Source: Acinetobacter haemolyticus
GTDB taxonomy: Bacteria > Pseudomonadota > Gammaproteobacteria > Pseudomonadales > Moraxellaceae
DNA length: 64,000 bases
Direction of reading: 5' to 3'
NCBI RefSeq assembly: GCF_900406815.1
Contig: NZ_OVCN01000002.1
Coordinates: 124,001 to 188,000, forward strand
Each line of letters starts with the position of its first letter. The stretch's first letter is position 1. A program made the translations under genes and the position numbers. Positions 17,969-26,428 of the stretch are shown piece after piece. Under the pieces are notes generated by a model. It made no database searches. It had not been told where the DNA came from and worked only from the letters and a program-made list of their open reading frames with translations.

Positions 17969-18343
17969 TTATGAAACTCGATACACACGATATTTAGAAT
18001 CGACTAAAACATAATGGCCTTGTATCTTCATCCATTGATAACCACGTGGTGGCTGATACAAACGATGTTGACGATAATTAGATATTACATAGCGACTATT
18101 ACGGAATTGCGATGGAATACGCTCACCACGTTTAAATGTAATACGTTGACCATAATGATTTCCACGATCCGCATTTGACCAATGAGGTGGCTTACGTTGA
18201 TCATTGCGATGGTCATAGCGGTCGTAACGATGATCATAACGATCATTGTGATCATTTTTCCAACGGTTTGATGGCTCAGCCACTGCACATGCAGACATAC
18301 CAAGCATAATCGTTGAAACAAGCACTACCAATGTCTTTTTCAT
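17969..18343 (-). CDS. RcnB-like small exported protein, copy 1
   Basis: A 124-residue protein with a signal peptide (LVVLVSTIMLGMSACAVAEP), a His/Asp/Arg/Tyr-rich middle (repeats of the type DRYDHR), and a C-terminal RcnB-type domain: RGERIPSQFRNSRYVI, LYQPPRGYQWMKIQGHYVLVD. RcnB in E. coli is periplasmic and affects nickel/cobalt homeostasis; the His-rich region here could bind metal, but most family members are uncharacterised. A second RcnB-like gene lies about 155 bp upstream on the same strand, indicating an old duplication with little similarity outside the C-terminal domain. Confidence 0.8.
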   Translation of the reverse strand: MKKTLVVLVSTIMLGMSACAVAEPSNRWKNDHNDRYDHRYDRYDHRNDQRKPPHWSNADRGNHYGQRITFKRGERIPSQFRNSRYVISNYRQHRLYQPPRGYQWMKIQGHYVLVDSKYRVYRVS

Positions 18344-18401
18344 TATTTGATCCTCTATTCTTTAACCTGAACTCAGATTAAAAGAAACTCTGGGAGAAAC
18401 C

Positions 18402-18539
18402 ATGAATAAAACAAAGCACATTGCAAAACTTTGTAATCATATCCGAGAAATTATGGAGATTTCCTCAATCTATCCTTATATGGAGTTACTCAGTTCATCA
18501 ACGGATAATTTCAATAGTGTAATTATCATCGGTGACTAG
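18402..18539 (+). CDS. Possible 45-residue small protein between the RcnB-like genes
   Basis: An ATG at 18402 is preceded by TGGGAG at ideal distance (18391-18396) and opens 45 codons to TAG at 18537-18539. The peptide starts MNKTKHIAKLCNHIREIMEI and has no recognised domain. Its last 14 codons overlap the 3' end of the opposing RcnB-like gene 2. The strong ribosome-binding site is the only positive evidence; no family was recognised, so it may be spurious. Confidence 0.3.
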   Translation: MNKTKHIAKLCNHIREIMEISSIYPYMELLSSSTDNFNSVIIIGD

Positions 18540-18989
18540 AAAGTAGCGACCATCGACCAAGACCCAATGTCGTCCTCGTGGTGGTTCCCGTAATGAATAA
18601 TATCCCCAATCCCTCACCACATAACGTTCGTTTCTAAACTCAGCTGGTAATGCATTTCCAACAACAAACGATTCACGACGATAGCGGTATTCATTTTGTG
18701 TATCTGGATAATATTCTATTCGTACCCGAGGTTGTGGATAGCGCGGATATGGGTGGCTATTTTGATAAGGTTGATAATAGTATCCTTTAGGAGGAGCTGT
18801 TGGCGTATAGCGCTGATTGGAAAACGCAAAAGGATCTTGCGCAGGTTGCTGATAAGAAGGTGTAGTTTGATGATAAGACCGACGTTCTACACCGCTATAA
18901 CCACCCCATGCATTATCAGCATAGGTGACCGCTGAAAAGCAGGTCAGCAAACTCATCAATCCGTAGCGATAATATTTTGATTGCAGCAT
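18498..18989 (-). CDS. RcnB-like exported protein, copy 2
   Basis: A 163-residue protein with signal peptide (YRYGLMSLLTCFSAVTYA), a Tyr/Pro/Gln-rich low-complexity middle (TPTAPPKGYYYQPYQNSHPY and similar), and a C-terminal RcnB-type domain: GNALPAEFRNERYVV, LREPPRGRHWVLVDGRYFLV. The low-complexity middle differs from copy 1, which is His/Asp rich. The ribosome-binding site GAGGGAAGGG lies immediately after a perfect hairpin at 18999-19018. Function unknown; metal or envelope homeostasis is inferred from the family name. Confidence 0.78.
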   Translation of the reverse strand: MLQSKYYRYGLMSLLTCFSAVTYADNAWGGYSGVERRSYHQTTPSYQQPAQDPFAFSNQRYTPTAPPKGYYYQPYQNSHPYPRYPQPRVRIEYYPDTQNEYRYRRESFVVGNALPAEFRNERYVVRDWGYYSLREPPRGRHWVLVDGRYFLVTDDNYTIEIIR

Positions 18990-18998
18990 TGCCCTTCC

Positions 18999-19018
18999 CT
19001 CATGATGTGTATCATGAG
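18999..19018 (-). promoter_or_regulatory. Hairpin/palindrome at the ribosome-binding site of RcnB-like gene 2
   Basis: CTCATGAT (18999-19006) and ATCATGAG (19011-19018) form a perfect 8-bp inverted repeat with a 4-base loop. In the transcript the 3' arm runs into the Shine-Dalgarno sequence GAGGGAAGGG, so it may control translation, or it may be a protein operator in DNA. Confidence 0.45.
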
Positions 19019-19158
19019 CCTATTTTAGAACAAAAAAACAGCAATAACTGTTACATTGTTTTCCATTTCAATTTGATTACGGATGAAATAAGGAGACACT
19101 TTTTAGCTCACTTTTAGAATGTGATAGAATCCATTTTTTCAGTTTTGAGTCAATAGCT

Positions 19159-19605
19159 GTGTCGGAAATGAACTTTGATCGTCTCTATCAGTTTTTTTGT
19201 AAAGTCCCTAGCGTTCAAGAATCTCGTATTGTTGCGCATGGCTCAGATGGTCAACATGCATGGTGGTTTAAATTCAATATTGATGTGGATCATCCTCTTG
19301 CATGGCAAACAGTTCAAGAACTTGGACATGTATTGAACTATTTATCGACCAATGAACGTTTACCTACACAGTTTTTCCCAGTTTCTCCCCCACCGTATAT
19401 GAATGGTGAGCCTAAGGACTTCTTGGCTTGGGTGATTCAATGCAATCATCCTGAATTTAATCCAGACGTGATTTGTGATTGGTTAGAAGCACGTTTACCA
19501 AATCCAGTGGATGATGAAAGTCAGTGGAAAATTCAAACAGATCTGAGCGAATTAGATCAACTTGCAGATAAAGATTTGGATCAGTTGATCCCGCCGAATG
19601 CCTAA
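19159..19605 (+). CDS. Conserved-looking protein of unknown function
   Basis: A soluble acidic protein of about 148 residues with no signal peptide or membrane segment. It begins with FDRLYQFFCKVPSVQESRIV, has an AWWFKFNIDVDHPLAW segment suggesting a compact alpha/beta fold, and ends in an acidic tail (DLSELDQLADKDLDQL). No family was recognised. The start could be GTG 19159 (GAG about 10 bases upstream) or ATG 19168; the difference is three residues. Codon use resembles neighbouring housekeeping genes, so it is probably real. It is convergent with the phospholipase-D-family gene. Confidence 0.65.
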   Translation: MSEMNFDRLYQFFCKVPSVQESRIVAHGSDGQHAWWFKFNIDVDHPLAWQTVQELGHVLNYLSTNERLPTQFFPVSPPPYMNGEPKDFLAWVIQCNHPEFNPDVICDWLEARLPNPVDDESQWKIQTDLSELDQLADKDLDQLIPPNA

Positions 19606-19615
19606 AAAGTATTCC

Positions 19616-19637
19616 CCCCTCTTTATCAAAAGAGGGG
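19616..19637 (-). terminator. Terminator between convergent genes
   Basis: CCCCTCTT and AAGAGGGG (19616-19623 and 19630-19637) form a perfect 8-bp stem; on the minus strand it is followed a few bases later by CTTTTT. Confidence 0.55.
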
Positions 19638-19645
19638 TAACGGTA

Positions 19646-21109
19646 TTAAAAAGTCGATAAACCAGACCATTCCATAAAGCGATACAACCAGTATTTTCCT
19701 TTCGATTCATCCGCATACTTTGCATAATCAACCGTGATTTGACGTGCATTCTGATTCTCCCACGAAGAATCAAAATATTGCTGGGCATCTTTAAATACTG
19801 GTGCTTGTACAGAGCCTAGCACTCGCATATTGGTTTCGAGGTTATAATTTTTCAGATTACGTGCGGTTAAGTTTGCAGAACCTAGAATCAATTCCGCCTG
19901 TTGTTTATTATATTTTAATAACATCTTACTATGACACTGCTCGCCACGAGTATCACACCAACGTATTGGAATACCGGCAGCATTCAGTTCCGAAGCTACT
20001 TGTCGATTAGGCATACCATTCTTCTGACGCCCAAAAGCATCTTTATTGGGGTCAAGAATAATTCTAATCTTGGCACCCCGTTGTTGTGCCTGTTTCAACG
20101 CATTGATAATTTTTCTTTCAGACAGGTAGAACATTGCGATATCTAAAGATTCATCTTTCTCAGTACCTTCAATCATTTTCAAAACAGCTGTGTAAATTGC
20201 TTTTTCAGTCAATACCTGAACTTGAGGTAAGCTTTTATCTTCGGTGAGCCCACCCATAATCACAATCGGGCTTCCCCCTTGTGACATCTGTGCAACGGTT
20301 TGCTCTGTTTGCAGCATATCTATTGCTGTTGCGCCTTCTACGACTAATGCAACATTACTATGTCGAGAACTACCATCATGCGGATTTGCCGAAGTGACCA
20401 AACTTTTCCAACCTGAAGCTGTATCCACAACCAAAGTTTTACGATGATTGGCCTTAAAATTGAACAATGACAAATAACTACGCAAAGTTATTTTTTGTTC
20501 ACCGAATGGATTGTTTAACCATCCGCGATTTGGGTTATTGCCCAAATCCTGACAACAGATATACCAAAATCCAGACCATAATGGATTCGAAGCACGTAAG
20601 GGCTTCAAGTCTGTTTCAATGACTTGAATACCCGCTTGGCGTAGTTGCGCATAATGGGTTGGCGCGATTCCTCCATAAACTGAGTTAATTGGATCCGTGA
20701 TCAATACTATCTGCATTTGTGGGTTTTCTTGGCGTTTGGCAACCAATGCATCTGTTAATTGCTGCATCAATGGTCGCTGCTGAACTTTTGATTTACCCAC
20801 CTCCTGATTAAAAAGAAACATATCCAGCACAATGGTGGTTTTAGCCTCGTTAATCAGTTGCAACATTTCATCAAAAATGTGTTGATCAACCTGTTGCTGT
20901 CCCTGCGTATCGAGATAGGTTTGATCCGCTAAAAATTTCACATTGGCATGGCGAATTTGTCCAGTAAAATCCAATCCTTTCGGAAGTGGTTTTACGGTGT
21001 GGTAAATTGCAGAAGCAAGATACCCTATCACCAAAATACTCAATATGACTGCCATGTATCGCCGACCTGACCAGTTTAATTTTTGATGGATTCGTTGGAA
21101 GATACGCAT
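19646..21109 (-). CDS. Phospholipase D / cardiolipin-synthase-like protein
   Basis: Membrane-anchored member of the PLD superfamily. A single N-terminal TM (YMAVILSILVIGYLASAIY) precedes two catalytic half-sites: NHRKTLVVD followed by SLVTSANPHDGS, and CHSKMLLKY followed by LILGSANLTARNLKNYN, the HxK motifs with their Asn/Ser-containing partners. Such pairs act in phosphatidyl transfer (cardiolipin synthases) or phospholipid hydrolysis. Two adjacent Cys (WYICCQD) are unusual. Acinetobacter carries several PLD-family proteins linked to virulence; which this equals cannot be said from sequence alone. It is convergent with the preceding gene and follows znuD on the same strand with a 79-bp gap. 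Confidence 0.85.
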   Translation of the reverse strand: MRIFQRIHQKLNWSGRRYMAVILSILVIGYLASAIYHTVKPLPKGLDFTGQIRHANVKFLADQTYLDTQGQQQVDQHIFDEMLQLINEAKTTIVLDMFLFNQEVGKSKVQQRPLMQQLTDALVAKRQENPQMQIVLITDPINSVYGGIAPTHYAQLRQAGIQVIETDLKPLRASNPLWSGFWYICCQDLGNNPNRGWLNNPFGEQKITLRSYLSLFNFKANHRKTLVVDTASGWKSLVTSANPHDGSSRHSNVALVVEGATAIDMLQTEQTVAQMSQGGSPIVIMGGLTEDKSLPQVQVLTEKAIYTAVLKMIEGTEKDESLDIAMFYLSERKIINALKQAQQRGAKIRIILDPNKDAFGRQKNGMPNRQVASELNAAGIPIRWCDTRGEQCHSKMLLKYNKQQAELILGSANLTARNLKNYNLETNMRVLGSVQAPVFKDAQQYFDSSWENQNARQITVDYAKYADESKGKYWLYRFMEWSGLSTF

Positions 21110-21188
21110 ATAAAAAGAAAAAGCCCTAGCCTAATGAATTAAGGCTAGAGCTTATACTTTGATTTTTCAATAAGATTTAAGTGAAAAA

Positions 21189-23279
21189 TTAGAAGTTAAA
21201 ATTTACACCGACTGTAAAATTACGACCAACTTGTGGAATCGTTGATAAGAATGACGCATGTTGATAAACCTTTTCATCTAACACGTTGTTCGCATTCAAG
21301 AATACGCGATAGTCAGCCGCTTTACTGTATTGACCAGAGTAAGCTACACCGAGATTAAGCATATTGTAGCTTTGCGTATCGGTTTCATATGCAGCAATCT
21401 TATCTTGCTGGAATACGTGATAATACTCTGCTGAGCCACTAAATCCGTCGCCAAAGTTAGCCTTGACTTTAGTACCTAAACGACCGGCGGGTACACGAGG
21501 CGCGTTCTCATTGTCAATCTTGCCACGAACGTAATCACCAAATACGCTCACTTTATAGATTGGCGATACCTGATAGCCAGCCTCAGCTTCAGCACCATAG
21601 AAACGAGCTTTATCTTGGGTGTACTCAACCAAGCGGAAGTCTTCATAACGATCTAAAGTTTGTGCAAAGATGTAGTCATCAAACCAGTTATGGTAGACAT
21701 GTACATGGTAATCAAACTTGTTATTGTCATAATGGAAACCAAGCTCTACATTGTTTGATTTCTCTTTCTTCAACTGATCATTGCCCAATTCATAGGTATT
21801 GGTCGCAAAATGCTTACCATTTGCATATAACTCTTGTGCAAGCGGTAAACGCTGTTGATGTGATGTCACAAATGAAAGTTTATAGTTTGGAGCAAACTCC
21901 CAATTCGCTGCGCCTGATACTGAAAACGCTGAACCATCAAAATCTTTCTTGCTTGAATCTTCAATATCAATTTTTTGTTGTTCTGCACGCGCTGCCAGCT
22001 CAACATGAACATCATTGAATTGCGCATGTTCTAAAGCAAATACACTCCATTTCTTCGTGGTATTTGGTGCCAAGAAAGCTTCTTGACCAGTTAAAGTCAA
22101 CTTCTGTTGGCTGTACTGAGTTCCAATTACCCCTTCCCATGCCCCAAGTGGATTATGAACCAGCTCAAAACGTCCATCATAACCCTTATTTTTGAATCGA
22201 GTCGTGATGGTATCCTCTTCGATTTCATCATGACGATAATCAGTGTAGCTCGCTTGAGCACGCATCTTCTTAAAGCCTACAAATGGATCATCCAATTCTG
22301 TACGGAAATCATAACGTTCAGATTTTAGATCAATCCATGGCCCACCATGTGCATGCTCATGCTCATGATCGTGGTCATCATGTCCATGGTCGTCATCATG
22401 ATCATCATGTCCGTGGTCATGACCATGGTCTCCACAATGTAAATGTGGTCGACCAACTACATGTGCATCACAACTTTCATATTCATGACTGTGTCCAGGT
22501 AAACCGTACTTATCTTGACGGTTACTATATGAAATTCCTGTAAAACCACGATCATAAATCCAAGATAATCCTACATTTACCGTTTGTCCTTCAGCAAAAG
22601 TATTATCTACACGACGCTCTTTTTCACCCTCATGGAAATAGTTCGGTGCAATATAATCATTAGCTTCTCGCTTTAAACCTTCAACACGTAATGCAAATTG
22701 ATCTCCCAATCCTACAGTTACGCCCGCACTTGCTAATTTTTCGTCACTGCCTGTGTTGTAACGTAGCCCTACATTACCTTCATAGCCTTTTTCTGGCATT
22801 TTTGTTGGGAGTTTACTGTCATTTACATTGACCAAACCGCCCACAGTACCCGCACCAAATAATAAGGTAGAGGGTCCACGAATTACTTCTACTTGTGTTG
22901 CAAGCGCAGGATCAACGGTCACAGCATGGTCAGGCGACAATGTAGAAACATCGATATTTTCTGAAGAGTTTTGAAGCACCTTAACACGTGCACCATCTTG
23001 CCCACGGATTACAGGTCGGCTAGAACCCGCACCAAATTGATTGGAATAAATGCCAACTTCACTGGCAAGTGCATCCCCAATCGTAACGGCACCTTCAGTC
23101 AAAGTTTTTTGGTCAACCACTGTATCTGCAACCGCAAAATCTTGTGAAGTTTGCTCAAGTGGATGTGCTTTAATTCTGATCGTCTCTAACGTTTGGACTT
23201 TTTGATTTTCTGCTGCAAGTGCCGATACAGATACAGCAGCAAGTATAGATAAGGTTAAAATATTTTTTGAAAATGACAT
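21189..23279 (-). CDS. znuD: TonB-dependent zinc receptor, ZnuD type
   Basis: Outer-membrane receptor expected to import zinc (or zinc-bound ligands) under zinc limitation. Signal peptide (ILTLSILAAVSVSALAAE), TonB-box region (ETIRIKAHPLE), plug with VEVIRGPSTLLFGAGTVGG, and a barrel ending VGRNFTVGVNFNF. Residues about 260-312 form an extracellular His/Asp/Glu-rich loop (repeats such as HGHDHGHDDHDDDHGH) with two nearby Cys (YESCDAH, HLHCGD), the hallmark of ZnuD-like zinc capture. A perfect Zur-type palindrome lies 31 bp upstream of the start. Length 696 residues is normal. Confidence 0.92.
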   Translation of the reverse strand: MSFSKNILTLSILAAVSVSALAAENQKVQTLETIRIKAHPLEQTSQDFAVADTVVDQKTLTEGAVTIGDALASEVGIYSNQFGAGSSRPVIRGQDGARVKVLQNSSENIDVSTLSPDHAVTVDPALATQVEVIRGPSTLLFGAGTVGGLVNVNDSKLPTKMPEKGYEGNVGLRYNTGSDEKLASAGVTVGLGDQFALRVEGLKREANDYIAPNYFHEGEKERRVDNTFAEGQTVNVGLSWIYDRGFTGISYSNRQDKYGLPGHSHEYESCDAHVVGRPHLHCGDHGHDHGHDDHDDDHGHDDHDHEHEHAHGGPWIDLKSERYDFRTELDDPFVGFKKMRAQASYTDYRHDEIEEDTITTRFKNKGYDGRFELVHNPLGAWEGVIGTQYSQQKLTLTGQEAFLAPNTTKKWSVFALEHAQFNDVHVELAARAEQQKIDIEDSSKKDFDGSAFSVSGAANWEFAPNYKLSFVTSHQQRLPLAQELYANGKHFATNTYELGNDQLKKEKSNNVELGFHYDNNKFDYHVHVYHNWFDDYIFAQTLDRYEDFRLVEYTQDKARFYGAEAEAGYQVSPIYKVSVFGDYVRGKIDNENAPRVPAGRLGTKVKANFGDGFSGSAEYYHVFQQDKIAAYETDTQSYNMLNLGVAYSGQYSKAADYRVFLNANNVLDEKVYQHASFLSTIPQVGRNFTVGVNFNF

Positions 23280-23305
23280 ACCGTGTCTCGGATCAGCTCA
23301 AATAT

Positions 23306-23328
23306 TGATTGTTATACTATAACATTTC
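23306..23328 (-). promoter_or_regulatory. Zur box upstream of znuD
   Basis: TGTTATACTATAACA (23310-23324) is a perfect 7+1+7 palindrome; read on the minus strand with flanks it is GAAATGTTATAGTATAACAATC, very close to the gammaproteobacterial Zur consensus GAAATGTTATANTATAACATTTC. Its position just upstream of the znuD start predicts zinc-dependent repression. Confidence 0.85.
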
Positions 23329-23414
23329 ATTTATTTTGCAATAAAAAACATAGCTGAAAAAAACATTTGCTACACTGTGGCTCCATGATTTTATAAAACT
23401 TGTTTTATAACAAT

Positions 23415-24179
23415 ATGCCTTTTACCTTGTCTCACGCTGTTCTTGCACCTCCCTTATCCAAACTCAGCAAAGGTCATTTACCAATCGCAGCCTTGGCGAT
23501 CGGCTGTATGACACCAGATTTATATCGGTTGTTTACACCCGAAAGCATTGCTCTTACCCATCAATGGGCAGGGGTTTTATTTCCAAATCTACCCATTGGC
23601 CTATTCTTTTGTTTACTTTGGTATTTACTTTATCGTCCCGTCCTCTATCGACTATTTGCAATTCGAGATGATTTAAATATTCATTCATTTGACAGTTTTA
23701 TTGCTTTTAGCTTGATGAGTTGCTTTGCGATTATCATTGGAACAGCAACACATTTGATTTGGGATGGACTAACGCATCTCGACTTTCGCACCTTTGCATT
23801 TAAAACTGTACTTGCTCAGCACATCTCGTTGTTCGGCTTTACTTATCCATTGCATTTTATCTTACAAATTGGTTCATCTATTGTCGCCCTCCCTTTTATT
23901 TTTTGGATGTGTTGGCATTACTATCAAAGTCACAAGCAAAACAGCTTGGTTCCACAAAAAATTAAAACTTTCGCAGTTGTCAGTTTAATTATTTCAGTCC
24001 TTGGCGGACTATTATCCATTTGGGATTATAGCCGTCATATTGCGTCAGAAATCTGGTTGAGTGAACCTTATTTTTTTATTGGAAAATCGATCAATGAATT
24101 TACACAGACTGGTCTCATCTTGTTTACGGTTGCATGTCTCCTATTATTATTTTTAGATCGTAAAGCTTATAAGGCTTAG
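23415..24179 (+). CDS. DUF4184-family membrane protein
   Basis: Begins MPFTLSHAVLAPPLSKL, the signature N-terminus of DUF4184 membrane proteins, followed by GCMTPDLYRL and HLIWDGLTHLD, conserved acidic/His segments, with about six hydrophobic helices (for example LPIGLFFCLLWYLLYRPVL, FSLMSCFAIIIGTATHLIW, TGLILFTVACLLLLFLD). The family is uncharacterised. ATG 23415 is preferred to a TTG at 23400 because it gives the family N-terminus. It is divergent from znuD across a gap containing the Zur box, so zinc control is conceivable but not shown. Confidence 0.85.
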   Translation: MPFTLSHAVLAPPLSKLSKGHLPIAALAIGCMTPDLYRLFTPESIALTHQWAGVLFPNLPIGLFFCLLWYLLYRPVLYRLFAIRDDLNIHSFDSFIAFSLMSCFAIIIGTATHLIWDGLTHLDFRTFAFKTVLAQHISLFGFTYPLHFILQIGSSIVALPFIFWMCWHYYQSHKQNSLVPQKIKTFAVVSLIISVLGGLLSIWDYSRHIASEIWLSEPYFFIGKSINEFTQTGLILFTVACLLLLFLDRKAYKA

Positions 24180-24215
24180 TTTTCTCTCAAAGCATCTGTT
24201 TACATATTTTAAGAC

Positions 24216-24244
24216 TTGAGACAAGACGCTCAACAAGGCATAAT
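24216..24244 (+). promoter_or_regulatory. Sigma-70-type promoter for aspS
   Basis: TTGAGA (24216-24221), 17-bp spacer, CATAAT (24239-24244), about 70 bases upstream of the aspS start. Confidence 0.65.
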
Positions 24245-24316
24245 CTCCCCTTCATTGGTGCTGCGCTGTTTACGCATTCACCTTCTAGCCAATATAGTTT
24301 GGATATATAATTCAAT

Positions 24317-26095
24317 ATGATGCGCACTCATTACTGTGGCTCTCTTACTGAAGCCCAAATCGATCAAACAGTTACTCTATGTGGATGGGTCCACCGTCGC
24401 CGTGACCATGGTGGTGTAATTTTCCTTGATATGCGTGACCGTGATGGCCTCGTACAAGTGGTTATCGACCCAGATACCCCAGAAGCATTTGAAACTGCTG
24501 ATAAAGCGCGTTCTGAATTCGTTTTAAAAATTACAGGTCGTGTTCGCCGTCGTTATGCTGGTACTGAAAATGCCAACATGGTCAGTGGTCAAATCGAGGT
24601 TTTAGGTAAAGAAATCGAAGTACTTGCTGCTTCTGAAACACCTCCATTCCCATTGAATGATGAAAACACCAATATTTCTGAAGAAATTCGTTTGAAATAT
24701 CGTTTCTTGGACATTCGTCGTCCAGAAATGCTAGAACGTTTACGCTTCCGCTCTAAAGTAACCAATTTGATCCGTAACTATTTTGAAGATCATGGTTTCT
24801 TAGACGTTGAAACACCAATTTTGACGCGTGCAACTCCTGAAGGCGCACGTGACTATTTGGTTCCAAGCCGTGTTTCAAATGGTAGCTTCTACGCACTTCC
24901 ACAATCACCACAGTTGTTCAAACAATTGTTAATGGTCGGTGGTATTGATCGTTATTACCAAATTGCTAAATGTTTCCGTGACGAAGATTTACGTGCGGAT
25001 CGCCAGCCTGAATTTACCCAAATCGACGTTGAAACATCGTTCATGAGTGACGATGACATCATGGATTTAATGGAAGGCTTAACGGTCAAAATGTTCGATG
25101 AATTATTGAATGTGAAATTCGATAAATTTGAACGTATGACCTATGCCGACGCAATGCGTGACTATGCATCTGACAAACCGGATATGCGTATTCCATTGAA
25201 ATTGGTTGACGTTGCAGACTTAATGCAAGACGTTGAGTTCAAAGTATTCGCTGGCCCTGCGAAAGATCCTAAAGGTCGTATTGTTGCGTTACGCGTTCCA
25301 GGTGCTGGTTCGCTACCACGTAGTGCGATTGACGAATACACCAAATTCGTCGGTATCTACGGTGCAAAAGGCTTGGCTTATATTAAAGTTAACGAGCTTG
25401 AAAAAGGCATCGAAGGTCTACAATCACCAATCGTTAAGTTCATCGAGCCAATCGTACTTGATCTATTAAAACGTGTTGGTGCTGAGAACGGCGACATCGT
25501 ATTCTTTGGTGCAGATAAAGCCAAAGTTGTAAACGATGCAATGGGCGCACTTCGTGTCAAAATCGGTCATGACCTCAATCTTGCAACAAAAGAATGGGCA
25601 CCACTTTGGGTAGTCGACTTCCCAATGTTCGAAGAAACAGATGATGGCAAATGGACTTCTGTTCACCACCCATTCACACTACCTAAATCAAGTGTTGAAG
25701 AAGTGAAGAACAACCCAGGTGAAGCACTTTCTGTTGCATACGATATGGTATTGAACGGTACTGAAATCGGTGGTGGTTCACTTCGTATCTATACTTTAGA
25801 AATGCAAAAAGCGATTTTTGAAGCTTTAGGTATTGGCGAAGAAGAAGCAGAAGAGAAATTCAGCTTCCTACTCAATGCATTGCGTTACGGCGCACCTCCG
25901 CACGGTGGTTTGGCATTTGGTCTTGATCGCTTGATCATGTTGATGACAGGTGCATCTTCGATTCGTGATGTGATTGCATTCCCGAAAACCAAGACGGCAG
26001 AATGTCCATTGACGCAAGCACCAGCACCAGTGGAAGCAAATCAATTGCGTGACTTAGGTATTCGTTTACGCGAACAAGCAAAGAAAGAAGCTTAA
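24317..26095 (+). CDS. aspS: Aspartyl-tRNA synthetase
   Basis: Class II synthetase attaching Asp to tRNA. Domains: N-terminal OB-fold anticodon-binding domain ([20 protein letters not shown]), catalytic core with motif 1 ([20 protein letters not shown]), motif 2 ([17 protein letters not shown]) and motif 3 ([12 protein letters not shown]), and the GAD insertion in between, giving a bacterial-type 592-residue protein. The start may be either of two consecutive ATG codons (24317, 24320). This gene is the conserved left boundary of the outer-core locus in Acinetobacter and ends at a strong terminator. Confidence 0.98.
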   Translation: MMRTHYCGSLTEAQIDQTVTLCGWVHRRRDHGGVIFLDMRDRDGLVQVVIDPDTPEAFETADKARSEFVLKITGRVRRRYAGTENANMVSGQIEVLGKEIEVLAASETPPFPLNDENTNISEEIRLKYRFLDIRRPEMLERLRFRSKVTNLIRNYFEDHGFLDVETPILTRATPEGARDYLVPSRVSNGSFYALPQSPQLFKQLLMVGGIDRYYQIAKCFRDEDLRADRQPEFTQIDVETSFMSDDDIMDLMEGLTVKMFDELLNVKFDKFERMTYADAMRDYASDKPDMRIPLKLVDVADLMQDVEFKVFAGPAKDPKGRIVALRVPGAGSLPRSAIDEYTKFVGIYGAKGLAYIKVNELEKGIEGLQSPIVKFIEPIVLDLLKRVGAENGDIVFFGADKAKVVNDAMGALRVKIGHDLNLATKEWAPLWVVDFPMFEETDDGKWTSVHHPFTLPKSSVEEVKNNPGEALSVAYDMVLNGTEIGGGSLRIYTLEMQKAIFEALGIGEEEAEEKFSFLLNALRYGAPPHGGLAFGLDRLIMLMTGASSIRDVIAFPKTKTAECPLTQAPAPVEANQLRDLGIRLREQAKKEA

Positions 26096-26112
26096 TCATT
26101 TAAGCGAAACAA

Positions 26113-26137
26113 GGGCGCTGTTTACAGCGCCTTTTTT
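26113..26137 (+). terminator. Terminator after aspS
   Basis: GGCGCTG (26114-26120) and CAGCGCC (26125-26131) form a perfect GC-rich stem with a 4-base loop followed by TTTTTT. Confidence 0.9.
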
Positions 26138-26201
26138 GTAAATTGAGATTGATTCTCTTTAATGGCATAATAAGCCAGTTTTCTATTGAAGGTATCTGCC
26201 C

Positions 26202-26423
26202 ATGGCTATGCGTCCAGATGTTCGTCGACATACCATTGTTATTATTGTGTTTTCACTCGCGCAATGGTTCCTTATGCGTTACATCTTGTCGAATGAACTC
26301 TTCAATATGACCACTTATCAACGCATCTTATATTTTTGTGTCAGTAGCTTAGCCGGTGCCTTACTGATCTTTGCAGCATTGATTTATATGGTGCTCAAAG
26401 GAAATGCGGATAAGCAAGATTAA
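26202..26423 (+). CDS. Small inner-membrane protein, two TM helices
   Basis: A 73-residue protein with two hydrophobic segments (TIVIIVFSLAQWFLMRYI and LYFCVSSLAGALLIFAALIYMVL) and short charged ends. No family recognised. Five bases separate its stop from the ATG of the LpxL/LpxM-family gene, so the two are very likely translated from one message. Its position at the edge of the outer-core locus makes a role in lipid A/LOS assembly a fair guess, nothing more. A second in-frame ATG at 26208 is an alternative start. Confidence 0.7.
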   Translation: MAMRPDVRRHTIVIIVFSLAQWFLMRYILSNELFNMTTYQRILYFCVSSLAGALLIFAALIYMVLKGNADKQD

Positions 26424-26428
26424 TTCGT

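Noticed and set aside
22283..22543. Rightward His-rich frame opposite znuD
   Set aside because: It mirrors the His/Asp repeat codons of the real znuD gene on the other strand; Asp/His codon repeats read as His/Asp in reverse.
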